Assembly (NCBI RefSeq): GCF_016744175.1 | Contig: NZ_JADGEV010000025.1 | Span: 13,580-58,181, forward strand | Source of the DNA: Neptunomonas sp. | GTDB taxonomy: Bacteria > Pseudomonadota > Gammaproteobacteria > Pseudomonadales > Balneatricaceae | Length of the DNA: 44,602 nt | Reading direction: 5' to 3' | Shown here: positions 29,011 to 38,952 of the stretch, one piece after another | Layout: each line of letters starts with the position of its first letter | Numbering within the stretch: position 1 is the first letter of the stretch | Notes under the pieces: model-generated | The model's database searches: none | What the model was told of the DNA's origin: nothing | What the model saw: the letters and a program-made list of their open reading frames with translations, nothing else | Position numbers and translations under genes: made by a program

Positions 29011-29035
29011 TGTTATTAATAATCTAGCTATGGCG

Positions 29036-30616
29036 CTATTCCCACTCGATAGTCGCAGGCGGCTTACTAGATACGTCGTAAGCTACTCGGGAAACCTTAG
29101 GAATTTCGTTAATAATACGACCTGATACCGTTTCCAGCAATTCGTAAGGAAGATGTGCCCAGCGCGCTGTCATAAAGTCGATTGTTTCAACGGCTCGAAT
29201 AGCAATAACATATTCATAACGACGCCCATCACCTACAACTCCGACAGACTTCACCGGTAAGAAAACAGCAAATGCTTGGCTTGTTTTATGGTACCAATCC
29301 GCTTTGTGTAATTCTTCAAGAAAAATTGCATCCGCCTCACGCAGAATATCCGCATACTCTTCTTTAACTTCACCTAAGATACGCACACCTAAACCAGGCC
29401 CAGGGAACGGGTGGCGATAAACCATATCGTATGGCAAACCTAATTCAAGACCGATTTTTCGGACTTCGTCTTTAAATAACTCACGTAGAGGCTCAACTAA
29501 GTCCATCTTCATGTCATCAGGCAAACCGCCCACATTATGATGCGATTTAATAACGTGCGCTTTACCCGTTTTAGCACCAGCAGACTCAATTACGTCAGGA
29601 TAAATAGTACCCTGCGCAAGGAAGTTAACATCTTTAAGCTTGGTCGCTTCTTCATCAAATACTTCGATAAAAGAATTACCAATGATTTTACGTTTTTTCT
29701 CAGGATCGTTTTCGCCTTTCAAACGACCTAAAAACAGATCTGCACTATCTGAACGAATCACTTTAACGCCCATGTTCTTAGCGAACATGTCCATCACCTG
29801 ATCACCTTCGTTCTTACGCAACAAACCGTTATCAACGAAGACACATGTCAGCTGATCACCAATGGCCTTGTGCAACAATGCTGCTACAACAGAGGAATCC
29901 ACACCACCAGAAAGCCCCAAAAGCACTTTTTGATCGCCAACTTGCTCACGCACTTTATCAATCTGATCACTGATAATATTTTCAGCAGTCCACAACGCTT
30001 CTGTCTGACAAATTTCACGCACGAAACGCTCAAGGATACGTCCACCTTGCTTAGTGTGTGTAACTTCAGGATGAAACTGAACACCGTAAAAATACTTAGC
30101 AGGGTTACAGATAGCCGCTATTGGAGCAGAGTCAGTAGAGGCAATAACAGAAAAGCCTTCCGGCAACTCTGTCACTTTATCGCCATGACTCATCCACACA
30201 TCCAGCAACAAAGACCCATTATTAGCGATATGGTCTTCGATACCTTCCAATAAGCGACTAGCGCTATCGGACAAACGTACTTTTGCATACCCAAACTCAC
30301 GGTTGTCAGAGGTTTCTACTTTGCCTCCTAACTGCGCCGCCATAGTTTGCATGCCATAACAGATACCCAACACGGGAACACCTAGATCAAACACTAGCGC
30401 TGGAGCTCTTGGCGAATCGCCCTCAGTTACGGATTCAGGACCACCGGCAAGAATAATCCCTTTTGGATTAAACTCCCGTATCTCAGTCTCTTCCATATCC
30501 CAAGCGCGAATTTCACAATACACCCCAATCTCACGAATACGGCGCGCTATTAGCTGCGTGTATTGAGATCCAAAATCAAGAATTAGTATACGTTGTGCGT
30601 GAATATCTGTAGTCAT
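29036..30616 (-). CDS. guaA: GMP synthase (glutamine-hydrolysing)
   Basis: Converts XMP to GMP with glutamine and ATP. The 526 residues consist of a class I glutaminase (about 1-205: [18 protein letters not shown], nucleophile in VLGICYGMQ, His-Glu in [10 protein letters not shown]). An ATP pyrophosphatase domain follows, with P-loop [18 protein letters not shown] near 230. A dimerisation domain ends in [10 protein letters not shown]. The start at ATG 30616 was preferred over an upstream TTG because GGAG lies 9 bases away and the length equals the family norm. It is in operon with guaB, 93 bases upstream, with two small inverted repeats in the gap. Confidence 0.98.
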   Translation of the reverse strand: MTTDIHAQRILILDFGSQYTQLIARRIREIGVYCEIRAWDMEETEIREFNPKGIILAGGPESVTEGDSPRAPALVFDLGVPVLGICYGMQTMAAQLGGKVETSDNREFGYAKVRLSDSASRLLEGIEDHIANNGSLLLDVWMSHGDKVTELPEGFSVIASTDSAPIAAICNPAKYFYGVQFHPEVTHTKQGGRILERFVREICQTEALWTAENIISDQIDKVREQVGDQKVLLGLSGGVDSSVVAALLHKAIGDQLTCVFVDNGLLRKNEGDQVMDMFAKNMGVKVIRSDSADLFLGRLKGENDPEKKRKIIGNSFIEVFDEEATKLKDVNFLAQGTIYPDVIESAGAKTGKAHVIKSHHNVGGLPDDMKMDLVEPLRELFKDEVRKIGLELGLPYDMVYRHPFPGPGLGVRILGEVKEEYADILREADAIFLEELHKADWYHKTSQAFAVFLPVKSVGVVGDGRRYEYVIAIRAVETIDFMTARWAHLPYELLETVSGRIINEIPKVSRVAYDVSSKPPATIEWE

Positions 30617-30635
30617 GCTCAGCGGCTCCACCAAA

Positions 30636-30690
30636 TGGCTGTTTAACAGCCCTTAAAACTAAAAATGGGGCAACCATAGCAGCGCCCCAC
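30636..30690 (-). repeat. Two small inverted repeats between guaB and guaA
   Basis: GGCTGTT-T-AACAGCC (30637-30651) and TGGGGC with GCCCCA around a 12-base loop (30666-30689) lie in the 93-base intercistronic gap. Neither is followed by a T-run on the minus strand, so processing or mRNA stability is more likely than termination. Confidence 0.35.
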
Positions 30691-30709
30691 TTGATAAAAA
30701 TCTATAAAT

Positions 30710-32182
<1,473 letters not shown>

Positions 32183-32221
32183 CTAAACAACCCGTTTCTT
32201 TAAGAAAAATTTAATCGATCA

Positions 32222-32250
32222 ATTATACAGATTTAGCTATATACGAACAA
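32222..32250 (-). promoter_or_regulatory. Predicted sigma-70 promoter of guaBA
   Basis: Minus strand: TTGTTC (32250-32245), exactly 17 bases, TATAAT (32227-32222). The perfect -10 hexamer and ideal spacing place the transcription start near 32215, about 36 bases before the guaB ATG. Confidence 0.7.
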
Positions 32251-32324
32251 TCATATTTGCATTTTAAGCACTGAAATGTTTTAGCTTAATGACTATTCTG
32301 CAAAGCTTCGATTAAGATAGTGAC

Positions 32325-33704
32325 ATGCACTCATTTTCTGACCGATCTCATCACGCTTTTAGTGTTTCCGAACTTAACCGCCAAGTTAAGTCACTACTCG
32401 AATCCTCCTTTTTACAAGTCAGGGTTCAAGGGGAGATTTCTAACTTTGCCAAGCCCTCTTCTGGCCACTGGTATTTCACCTTAAAAGATGGAAAGGCACA
32501 GGTTAAATGCGCACTTTTTCGCAATAAAAACCTTCGCGTTAAATTTTTACCCAAAGACGGTGATCAAGTAGTACTCACGGCTAAAGTTAGCCTTTACGAG
32601 GGCCGCGGTGATTTCCAACTCATTGGAGAAATGCTTGAAGCTGACGGTGAAGGCCAACTACAACAAGCCTACGAGGCACTAAAAACCTCACTTTCCAAAG
32701 AAGGCTTATTTTCCGCAACTCACAAGCAAGCAATCCCAAGCCACCCCAAGCACTTGGGTGTTATCACCTCAGCAAGCGGAGCTGCCATTCATGATGTTTT
32801 GTCAGTTCTTAAGCGTCGCTTTCCAAGCCTTCCTGTCACTATTTATCCATCAGCCGTACAGGGAACAGAAGCCGCTGCACAATTAAAAGCGGCACTGACG
32901 TTAGCCCTACAACACAAACAGGCCGACTTAATCATTATTGGCCGTGGCGGAGGTTCTCTAGAAGATCTTTGGCCATTCAATGATGAGGCCCTAGCACGGG
33001 CTATATTTGCCTGCCCAGTTCCCATTATTAGCGCCGTCGGGCATGAAGTCGATTTTTCTATAGCAGATCTAGTCGCTGATCTGAGAGCACCCACACCCTC
33101 TGCAGCGGCAGAGCTGATCAGCCCTGATCAAGATGCCATGCGTATTCTGCTAGACCAGCAAACAAACCGCTTACACAGACAACTCAAAGAAAAACTGAAC
33201 TACCAACACCAACGCGTTTCGCATTTGCGCCAACGCTTACGCCACCCTGGAGAGAGGATAAAAGGACAACAAAACAAACTAAACACCACCGAGCAGCGCT
33301 TGATCTTGGCAATTAATCAATACCTAACAAAAGCCAAACACCTCTACTCTTTACAAGATCAAAAGCTCAATCAATTTCACCCCAACAGTAAAATCGAGCA
33401 AAGGCGCTCACTACTGCTAAGGCATGAAGAGCGTCTCACTCATTTACTACATCAACGCAATGATCAAAAGCGGTACTCTCTAGGGCAACTTATCACACGC
33501 CTTAATGCTGTCAGCCCTTTGGCCACCCTTGAGCGAGGCTATGCTATTGTTCAAAACAGTGATAGCCAAGTGATTACGCAAACAGCACAGATCAATATAG
33601 GTGATATAGTCACTAACCGCCTTCACAAAGGCTCATTTAACAGCCGTATTGAAGCCATCTATCCAGAGAATAAACCGGCTAATCCAAGGAATGAACATGA
33701 TTAA
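32325..33704 (+). CDS. xseA: Exodeoxyribonuclease VII large subunit
   Basis: The large subunit of the single-strand DNA exonuclease ExoVII. The 459 residues start with an OB-fold domain (FSVSELNRQVKSLLESSF, VQGEISNFAKPSSGHWYFTL, about 10-105). The nuclease core follows, with GVITSASGAAIHD near 145, IIIGRGGGSLEDLWPFND near 205 and SAVGHEVDFSIADLVADLRA near 238. A long helical arm (about 270-400) and a short C-terminal segment, LERGYAIVQ, complete it. The small subunit xseB is not in this window. The last 8 bases overlap the M23 peptidase gene. Confidence 0.97.
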   Translation: MHSFSDRSHHAFSVSELNRQVKSLLESSFLQVRVQGEISNFAKPSSGHWYFTLKDGKAQVKCALFRNKNLRVKFLPKDGDQVVLTAKVSLYEGRGDFQLIGEMLEADGEGQLQQAYEALKTSLSKEGLFSATHKQAIPSHPKHLGVITSASGAAIHDVLSVLKRRFPSLPVTIYPSAVQGTEAAAQLKAALTLALQHKQADLIIIGRGGGSLEDLWPFNDEALARAIFACPVPIISAVGHEVDFSIADLVADLRAPTPSAAAELISPDQDAMRILLDQQTNRLHRQLKEKLNYQHQRVSHLRQRLRHPGERIKGQQNKLNTTEQRLILAINQYLTKAKHLYSLQDQKLNQFHPNSKIEQRRSLLLRHEERLTHLLHQRNDQKRYSLGQLITRLNAVSPLATLERGYAIVQNSDSQVITQTAQINIGDIVTNRLHKGSFNSRIEAIYPENKPANPRNEHD

Positions 33705-34539
33705 ATCTTTTATGGTTTTTATTGGCCTTTTACTTTCAGTTAGCAGTTACGCGCTAACCTTACCAAAAGACTCCAACACCCCAGGAGGCATAGTGATTGT
33801 GCCACTTGAGGGTATTACAGCAGAGCGCTTACCCAATGCCTGGTACCGTAGTAACCGTGTCATGGTGGTTACTAGTAAGGCCACAGCTTATGAAGATAAG
33901 GCAAAATGGTTAGCTATTGTAGGTATTCGTCTATCAGCCAAACATACCAAAGAACAGTTATTGGTCGCCAATGGCATTTCCTACCCATTTCATATTGAAG
34001 ATAAAGAATACAAAGCACAGTATCTCACCATTAAAAATAAGAAGCATGTCAATCCAGATCCTAAGCAAATAGAACGCTGGAAACGTGAGAAAGCTGAAAT
34101 GAAGGCTGCTTTCAAACAATGGACTACACCGGCACAAACGGTTAGTGAGTTTATTTTGCCTGCCAAAGGCCCTTTTAGCAGCCCTTTCGGGTTGAAGCGT
34201 TTTTTCAACAAACAAGCACGCAACCCTCATAGTGGATTAGATATCGCAGCCCCAATGAGTGATCCTATATGGGCTCCGGCAAGCGCTACCGTTGCAGCTG
34301 TAGGTAACTATTTTTTTAATGGTAACACCGTTATTTTGGATCACGGCAACGGCCTAACAACTATGTACTGCCACATGAGCAAAATTGATGTCAAAGTAGG
34401 TGATAAACTCAGCACAGGCGATGTAATAGGCAAGATTGGCAAGACAGGGCGTGTTACTGGGCCGCACCTTCATTGGAGCGTTAGCTTAAACAATACACGC
34501 GTCGACCCTCTCCTGTTTGTGACCGAGAAAAGCCAATAA
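33697..34539 (+). CDS. M23 (LytM-type) peptidoglycan endopeptidase
   Basis: An exported metallopeptidase of 280 residues, presumably acting on peptidoglycan cross-links in the periplasm. A signal peptide spans about 1-20 (IKSFMVFIGLLLSVSSYA). The N-terminal half is an accessory domain with the PGGIVIVPLEG start. The LytM domain (about 165-275) has the zinc ligands His and Asp in PHSGLDIAAP and the second His pair in GPHLHWSV, plus YCHMS. ATG 33697 was chosen because AAGGA lies 6 bases upstream; the ATG at 33691 is too close to it. It overlaps xseA by 8 bases, so expression is coupled. Confidence 0.93.
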   Translation: MIKSFMVFIGLLLSVSSYALTLPKDSNTPGGIVIVPLEGITAERLPNAWYRSNRVMVVTSKATAYEDKAKWLAIVGIRLSAKHTKEQLLVANGISYPFHIEDKEYKAQYLTIKNKKHVNPDPKQIERWKREKAEMKAAFKQWTTPAQTVSEFILPAKGPFSSPFGLKRFFNKQARNPHSGLDIAAPMSDPIWAPASATVAAVGNYFFNGNTVILDHGNGLTTMYCHMSKIDVKVGDKLSTGDVIGKIGKTGRVTGPHLHWSVSLNNTRVDPLLFVTEKSQ

Positions 34540-34583
34540 TAATATGTTAATCTGCAGCTTCATTTTTATTGGTAGAAAAGAGA

Positions 34584-35210
34584 ATGTCTGAACTAAAATT
34601 TGAAACACTAGAACAACACGCAAGCTATGGTATTGGTCGCCAAATGGGTGACCAACTTGCACAGAACGGCTTCGAAGGTATCGACCTTGATGCAGTTGCA
34701 GCTGGCCTGAAAGACTCTTACACAGGTGAAGAGTTAGCAGTACCTGTTGAAAGCATTCAAGCAGCTTTCAACGAAATCAATACTCGTATTCAGGCAGCAC
34801 GTGAAGTAGCAGCTAAAGAAGCTGGTGCCGCTGGCGAAGCTCTTTTGGCTGAAAATGCAAAACGTGAAGGTGTTGTCGTACTTGAGTCTGGTCTTCAGTA
34901 TGAAGTCACAGAAGCGGGTAATGCAGAAAGCGATAAGCCAACAGCCGCATCTACTGTACGCGTGCATTATCACGGCACCTTCCCTGATGGTAAGATTTTC
35001 GATAGCTCGTATGATCGCGGTCAACCAGCTGAGTTTCCGGTGAACGGCGTTATTGCAGGCTGGACTGAAGCGCTTCAGCTAATGAACACGGGCGCCAAAT
35101 GGCGCTTAACTGTTCCTTACCACCTCGCTTACGGCGAACAGGGCTCTCCAGGTGGCATCCCTCCATTTGCTACATTAGTATTTGACGTAGAACTACTCGA
35201 AATTCTGTAG
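34584..35210 (+). CDS. fklB: FKBP-type peptidyl-prolyl cis-trans isomerase (FklB type)
   Basis: A 208-residue folding catalyst. The N-terminal dimerisation domain (about 1-85) starts LKFETLEQHASYGIGRQMGDQL, as in FklB. A linker helix rich in Ala and Glu leads to the FKBP domain (about 95-208), with VRVHYHGTFPDGKIFDSSYD, PAEFPVNGVIAGWTEAL, the active-site YHLAYGEQG and IPPFATLVFDVELLEIL. No signal peptide is present, so it should be cytosolic. The start ATG 34584 fits the family and follows AAGAGA. A terminator follows the gene. Confidence 0.96.
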   Translation: MSELKFETLEQHASYGIGRQMGDQLAQNGFEGIDLDAVAAGLKDSYTGEELAVPVESIQAAFNEINTRIQAAREVAAKEAGAAGEALLAENAKREGVVVLESGLQYEVTEAGNAESDKPTAASTVRVHYHGTFPDGKIFDSSYDRGQPAEFPVNGVIAGWTEALQLMNTGAKWRLTVPYHLAYGEQGSPGGIPPFATLVFDVELLEIL

Positions 35211-35219
35211 AACGTTGCT

Positions 35220-35253
35220 AAAACTGGGCAACAACAATTGCCCGGTTTTATTT
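35220..35253 (+). terminator. Terminator after fklB
   Basis: AAAACTGGGCAA, a 6-base loop and TTGCCCGGTTTT then TATTT (35220-35253). The 12-bp stem includes one G-T pair. It lies 9 bases after the stop codon and 27 bases before ybfF starts. Confidence 0.8.
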
Positions 35254-35276
35254 CTCACCTTCCTTCGAGGTCTTTC

Positions 35277-36038
35277 ATGAAACTTCACCACCAGCAGCAT
35301 GGCACAGGTACACCTTTGGTTATCCTACATGGCTTATTTGGTACGTTGGAGAATTGGGGCAGCCAAATAAAAGCACTGTCTGAACATTTCCAAGTCATTG
35401 CTGTAGATGTACGAAACCATGGACGCAGCCCCCACTCTGACACCATGGATTACACGGCAATGGTTGAAGATGTTATCCAACTGCTTAATGAGTTAGGGCT
35501 GGATTCAGTCGATTTGATGGGACACTCAATGGGCGGAAAAATAGCTATGCAATTAGCTCTCAGCTATCCTGAGCGCATTCAGAAACTCATTGTCGTTGAC
35601 ATATCCCCTGTTACTTATTCGCACCACCATAAAGATGTCTTAAAAGGCTTATTCTCAGTAGATCTTGCCTGCATTAAGTCTCGTACTGAAGCAGACAAGC
35701 AACTCAGAAATTACATTAGCGAAGCGGGTGTCAGAGCTTTTTTATTGAAAAATCTTTATCGAGATAGTGATAAAAAATTTCAATGGAGAATGAACTTACC
35801 TACCCTCAGCAAAGAATATGACAACATCAGTAAAGCCCCATCAGGCGCCCCATTCAATGGACACGTACTCTTTATAAAAGGCGCTGAATCCGACTATATT
35901 CAAGCAGCACATCGGGATGCAATATTAGGGCTATTTCCTCAAGCAACATATAAACTGATACAGGGTGCCGGACACTGGCCACACGCAGAAAAACCTACAG
36001 TTTTCACAAAGCTATTACTTAATTACTTACAAGCCTGA
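35277..36038 (+). CDS. ybfF: Alpha/beta hydrolase, YbfF-type esterase
   Basis: A 253-residue cytosolic esterase. The fold markers are LVILHGLFGTLENWG (near 17-31), VDVRNHGRSPHSD (near 47), the nucleophile elbow GHSMGGKIAMQLA (Ser near 88), VDISPVTYS and the catalytic His in GAGHWPHAEKP near 233. All are close to E. coli YbfF, an acyl-CoA and short-chain ester thioesterase in vitro. ATG 35277 has GAGG six bases upstream; an in-frame upstream start would run through the terminator. The physiological substrate is not known. It converges with the metalloprotease gene. Confidence 0.93.
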   Translation: MKLHHQQHGTGTPLVILHGLFGTLENWGSQIKALSEHFQVIAVDVRNHGRSPHSDTMDYTAMVEDVIQLLNELGLDSVDLMGHSMGGKIAMQLALSYPERIQKLIVVDISPVTYSHHHKDVLKGLFSVDLACIKSRTEADKQLRNYISEAGVRAFLLKNLYRDSDKKFQWRMNLPTLSKEYDNISKAPSGAPFNGHVLFIKGAESDYIQAAHRDAILGLFPQATYKLIQGAGHWPHAEKPTVFTKLLLNYLQA

Positions 36039-36124
36039 CTAAAAACAGACATAAAAAATATGCTTTTAGTCTATAAAAGAGAACAACTGTAGAATTTGAA
36101 CAACGAAGGTAAGAAGTTAATTAC

Positions 36125-37060
36125 TTATACATTTTTATCAATGATAGTCCCTTCAGGGAATAGTTTTTGAAATACTCCCGCATCCACTAAACGAAGATTG
36201 ATATCATGAAATGTTTTATTGATATCATTCAAGCGATTATTAAACTCTTGCAAAGACTCGGCCACAGCTTGCGCTGAAGCGTTCTGTTCTTCATTTATTT
36301 CTGCGAACGTTCTTCTGCTTTTGTCATCTTCATCTGACTCTTTGTCTTCAGTCTCTTTCTCAGAAGAGTTTACAGAAGCCTCTATCCTTTTTTCACTTTG
36401 TGCTTCGTTATTTACCTCAGCGGGCTTATTCGTTGCTTGAGTAATATCCTTATCGACTACCGTCTCACCTGGCACCTCAAGCTGGGCAATTTCTGCTTGC
36501 GCCTCTGTTGCCATGACTCGTGCTTGGGCCGCTACTCGCCGGTCCTGTACAGAGGGCTCAGGCACAGAAAGCGCTGCACGAATAATAACTTGTGCTTTTT
36601 CTAAGGTTGCACGCGGATCACCGGCTACTGCTGAAGTATCAATACTAACATCACCGCCTACCGCATATAGCTGACCATCAGGGCCTTTTTGATAACTAAA
36701 GTGCGGCGCTGAAGTAAAAGCACCGCCAACAGAGGCATGTATGCGCTCGTGATTTCTCACTTCTCGGTCACGTCGTGCTAAATCTTTAGCAACTAACTGG
36801 TCATTTTCTATTTGCTGAGAGGATTTATCAGAAGACTGGTGAGTTGTTGCTTGCGAAGCAGAAACACTGGTTTGATTCAGAGAAGCATTTTCAGATGAAA
36901 ATTTATCATTTTTTTGTGTTGGGTCAGCAATCGCCGATTGTGTTTGAGCGCTTGAGGAAGAAAGGTGAGTTTCGGATTGAGCAGACACATTCGTCTTAGC
37001 AGCTGAAGAGGAATCGGCCTGCGCAGTTCTCAATATTGTAGAGTAATTGCTAATAATCAC
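36125..37060 (-). CDS. SprA-related putative zinc metalloprotease (HExxH)
   Basis: A 311-residue protein. Residues 1 to about 90 are low-complexity and rich in Ser, Gln, Thr and Ala. The conserved core (about 92-190) begins VAKDLARRDREVRNHERIHA, where HERIH fits the HExxH zinc-protease signature. SVGGAFTSAPHFSYQKGPDG, YAVGGDVSIDTS and MATEAQAE follow. The rest is highly charged (Glu/Lys/Asp, 215-260), ending in a helical tail. There is no classical signal peptide. The core is that of the SprA-related family, annotated as putative metalloprotease but with no proven activity. An 81-residue gene lies 63 bases upstream on the same strand and may be its partner. Confidence 0.78.
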   Translation of the reverse strand: MIISNYSTILRTAQADSSSAAKTNVSAQSETHLSSSSAQTQSAIADPTQKNDKFSSENASLNQTSVSASQATTHQSSDKSSQQIENDQLVAKDLARRDREVRNHERIHASVGGAFTSAPHFSYQKGPDGQLYAVGGDVSIDTSAVAGDPRATLEKAQVIIRAALSVPEPSVQDRRVAAQARVMATEAQAEIAQLEVPGETVVDKDITQATNKPAEVNNEAQSEKRIEASVNSSEKETEDKESDEDDKSRRTFAEINEEQNASAQAVAESLQEFNNRLNDINKTFHDINLRLVDAGVFQKLFPEGTIIDKNV

Positions 37061-37123
37061 TCCGCTATCCTTTTTTTATTAGACTCAACTTAATGACTGA
37101 CCACACGTTACCCGCTTGTGTAA

Positions 37124-37369
37124 TTAAGCTCGTGTATCAATATTCGTACCTAACACTTCACTCGCATCTGTTACCACTTTTGTTGTAGGCGCCTGTGTAG
37201 TTGCTTCCAACGTTGTTTCATTTACAGCATTATTTAAACTTCTGCCCGATGCTAACTCTGGTACTTCTGGTTTACCATTACCAATCTGATCACTAGAAGA
37301 CTTAAGTGAGTTATCCAACGTGCGGTTTAATCCAATGACACCTGTTTGAAGAGCTCCGATCACGTTCAT
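37124..37369 (-). CDS. Small protein of unknown function upstream of the metalloprotease
   Basis: An 81-residue protein. The N-terminal 30 residues (MNVIGALQTGVIGLNRTLDN and on to about residue 30) look like an amphipathic helix and resemble in style the N-termini of flagellar rod-type proteins. The remainder is polar and Thr/Asn-rich with no cysteine and no transmembrane helix. I do not recognise a family. It is taken as real because it starts with ATG at a sensible place, shares strand and spacing with the metalloprotease gene, and its composition is unlike a random frame. A weak sigma-28-like element lies upstream. Confidence 0.6.
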   Translation of the reverse strand: MNVIGALQTGVIGLNRTLDNSLKSSSDQIGNGKPEVPELASGRSLNNAVNETTLEATTQAPTTKVVTDASEVLGTNIDTRA

Positions 37370-37441
37370 AGTATTAACCTATATACTCAATATGAAATGT
37401 GAAATAAGTAACACGCAAACATAGTATAGAACAGAATTAAC

Positions 37442-37468
37442 ACATTGGCTGTTTTTTGTACAACTTCA
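37442..37468 (-). promoter_or_regulatory. Weak sigma-28-like promoter candidate over the bioD stop
   Basis: Minus strand: TGAAGTTG (37468-37461), 11 bases, GCCAATGT (37449-37442). Against the flagellar consensus TAAAGTTT-N11-GCCGATAA it matches 6 of 8 and 5 of 8 positions with correct spacing. The -35-like half includes the bioD TGA. Chance is a real possibility. Confidence 0.2.
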
Positions 37469-38152
37469 GCCTAACAAATCATTAATATTTAAAAAACCTG
37501 CAACAACTGTAGGAGTGACATCATCAAGAAACGGCACCTCACCCAGCAAAGGCGCTTGGAACATTGTTTCTAGCGTGGCCACATTATCCTCGTAGCAACT
37601 CATATCTGGATCAATACGATTCGCAACCCAACCAACAAGCTGCAGCCCATCTCTTACAATCGCCTCTGCCGTTAGTAATGCATGATTAATACATCCCAGT
37701 TTTACTCCAACCACGAGAATCACAGGAGTTCCTAATAGTTTTGGAACATCAGCAAAAGTTTCTTTACGACTAAAAGGAACTCGCCAGCCACCAGCACCTT
37801 CTATTAGCAGAAAATCACAAGGGTTCATCATCGAACCTCTGCACACGGCAGCGATTCGATCCGCTGATAATCGTCTGCCCGTTTGTTCTGCAGCAATATG
37901 CGGAGCAATCGCGGCCTCAAAAGCGATAGGGTTTACTTCGCTATAACTCAGCTTCACACTGGCAGTTTTTTGTAATAGCAGTGCATCACTGTTTTGCAGC
38001 CCTTCTTCTGTCTGCACACAACCAGCTGCCACAGGCTTCAAACCAATGGTTCGCAGGCCTTTTTGGTTGGCTTTTTCAAGCAAGCCTGCGGTTATCACTG
38101 TTTTACCTACATCGGTATCAGTTCCCGCCACAAAAAAATGTCGCTTGGCCAT
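37466..38152 (-). CDS. bioD: Dethiobiotin synthetase
   Basis: Closes the ureido ring of dethiobiotin from DAPA, CO2 and ATP. The 228 residues carry the P-loop FVAGTDTDVGKTVITAGLL (about 7-25). GLKPVAAGC is near 36, IEGAGGWRVPF near 118 and the nucleotide-binding VANRIDP near 182. The start codon overlaps the bioC stop by one base (TAATG), so it is translationally coupled. It is the last gene of bioB-F-H-C-D; no terminator is obvious after it. Confidence 0.96.
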   Translation of the reverse strand: MAKRHFFVAGTDTDVGKTVITAGLLEKANQKGLRTIGLKPVAAGCVQTEEGLQNSDALLLQKTASVKLSYSEVNPIAFEAAIAPHIAAEQTGRRLSADRIAAVCRGSMMNPCDFLLIEGAGGWRVPFSRKETFADVPKLLGTPVILVVGVKLGCINHALLTAEAIVRDGLQLVGWVANRIDPDMSCYEDNVATLETMFQAPLLGEVPFLDDVTPTVVAGFLNINDLLG

Positions 38153-38952
38153 TAACGCTTCCTCAAAATCAAATAGAACACTTCATAACTTGCCGGCAGG
38201 CACCCTTGTGGGTCACGAAACAACTCATATGCCTTTCTAAAGGCTTTGACTCTGGCTGGACCTGTTAAGCCCTTGGCCTGCCCCACATTCATATTATGCG
38301 CACCGATTCCTTTGAGCTCACGAGTCAGTTCTTTTAAGTGAGAGTAATGCAATATTCGCATCTCACTCTCGCTTTTGACAATGTCAAGATCACTTGGCAG
38401 CGCATCAATAAGGTTAATCATCGACTGGAACTGATTAACATGTCGATAATCATCTACGGTTGACCACGCCTCACGCAATTCAAATAAGGTTTTAGGGCCC
38501 AAGGTAGCAAGGCACGCAACACCGCCTGGCTGCAAAACACGAGAAATCTCAGAAAAAAGCGCTTGGCTGTTCTCACACCATTGAATCGCTAAACTTGAAA
38601 ACACCACTGAAGATGATTGGCTTTTTAAAGGAAGACTCTCAGCATCGCCGCACACCCAGGAAACCTCACAGCCCAGATGGCGATGGCTGCGAGCATGAGC
38701 CAACATACCGGAGGCAATATCCAAGCCCACTAAATGACTTTCAGGATATATGCTATGCAACTGCGAAGTGAAGTAGCCAGTGCCACACCCTAAATCCAGG
38801 ATGCTAGAAGGCTTAATCACCTTTAGGTCATCAGACAACTTAAGTAACAATTGGTGGCCGATATCTCGCTGTAAAGCAGCCTCACTATCATAGGTCGGAG
38901 CAGCTTTACTAAAAGACTCAGCTACACGCTGCTTATTTATCAACTCACCCAT
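38152..38952 (-). CDS. bioC: Malonyl-[acyl-carrier protein] O-methyltransferase
   Basis: Methylates malonyl-ACP to start the pimeloyl chain for biotin. The 266 residues begin with the BioC-type RVAESFSKAAPTYDSEAALQ. The SAM site ILDLGCGTGYFTSQL is near 52, and DAESLPLKSQSSSVVFSSLA near 103 and VLQPGGVACLATLGP near 143 are class I methyltransferase features. The start overlaps the end of bioH by 8 bases. Presence of both BioC and BioH indicates the E. coli-like pimelate route. Confidence 0.95.
   Translation of the reverse strand: MGELINKQRVAESFSKAAPTYDSEAALQRDIGHQLLLKLSDDLKVIKPSSILDLGCGTGYFTSQLHSIYPESHLVGLDIASGMLAHARSHRHLGCEVSWVCGDAESLPLKSQSSSVVFSSLAIQWCENSQALFSEISRVLQPGGVACLATLGPKTLFELREAWSTVDDYRHVNQFQSMINLIDALPSDLDIVKSESEMRILHYSHLKELTRELKGIGAHNMNVGQAKGLTGPARVKAFRKAYELFRDPQGCLPASYEVFYLILRKR

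Noticed and set aside
36840-37060. Ser/Gln/Thr-rich stretch in the metalloprotease as a tandem repeat
   Set aside because: It is compositionally biased but shows no regular repeat unit.
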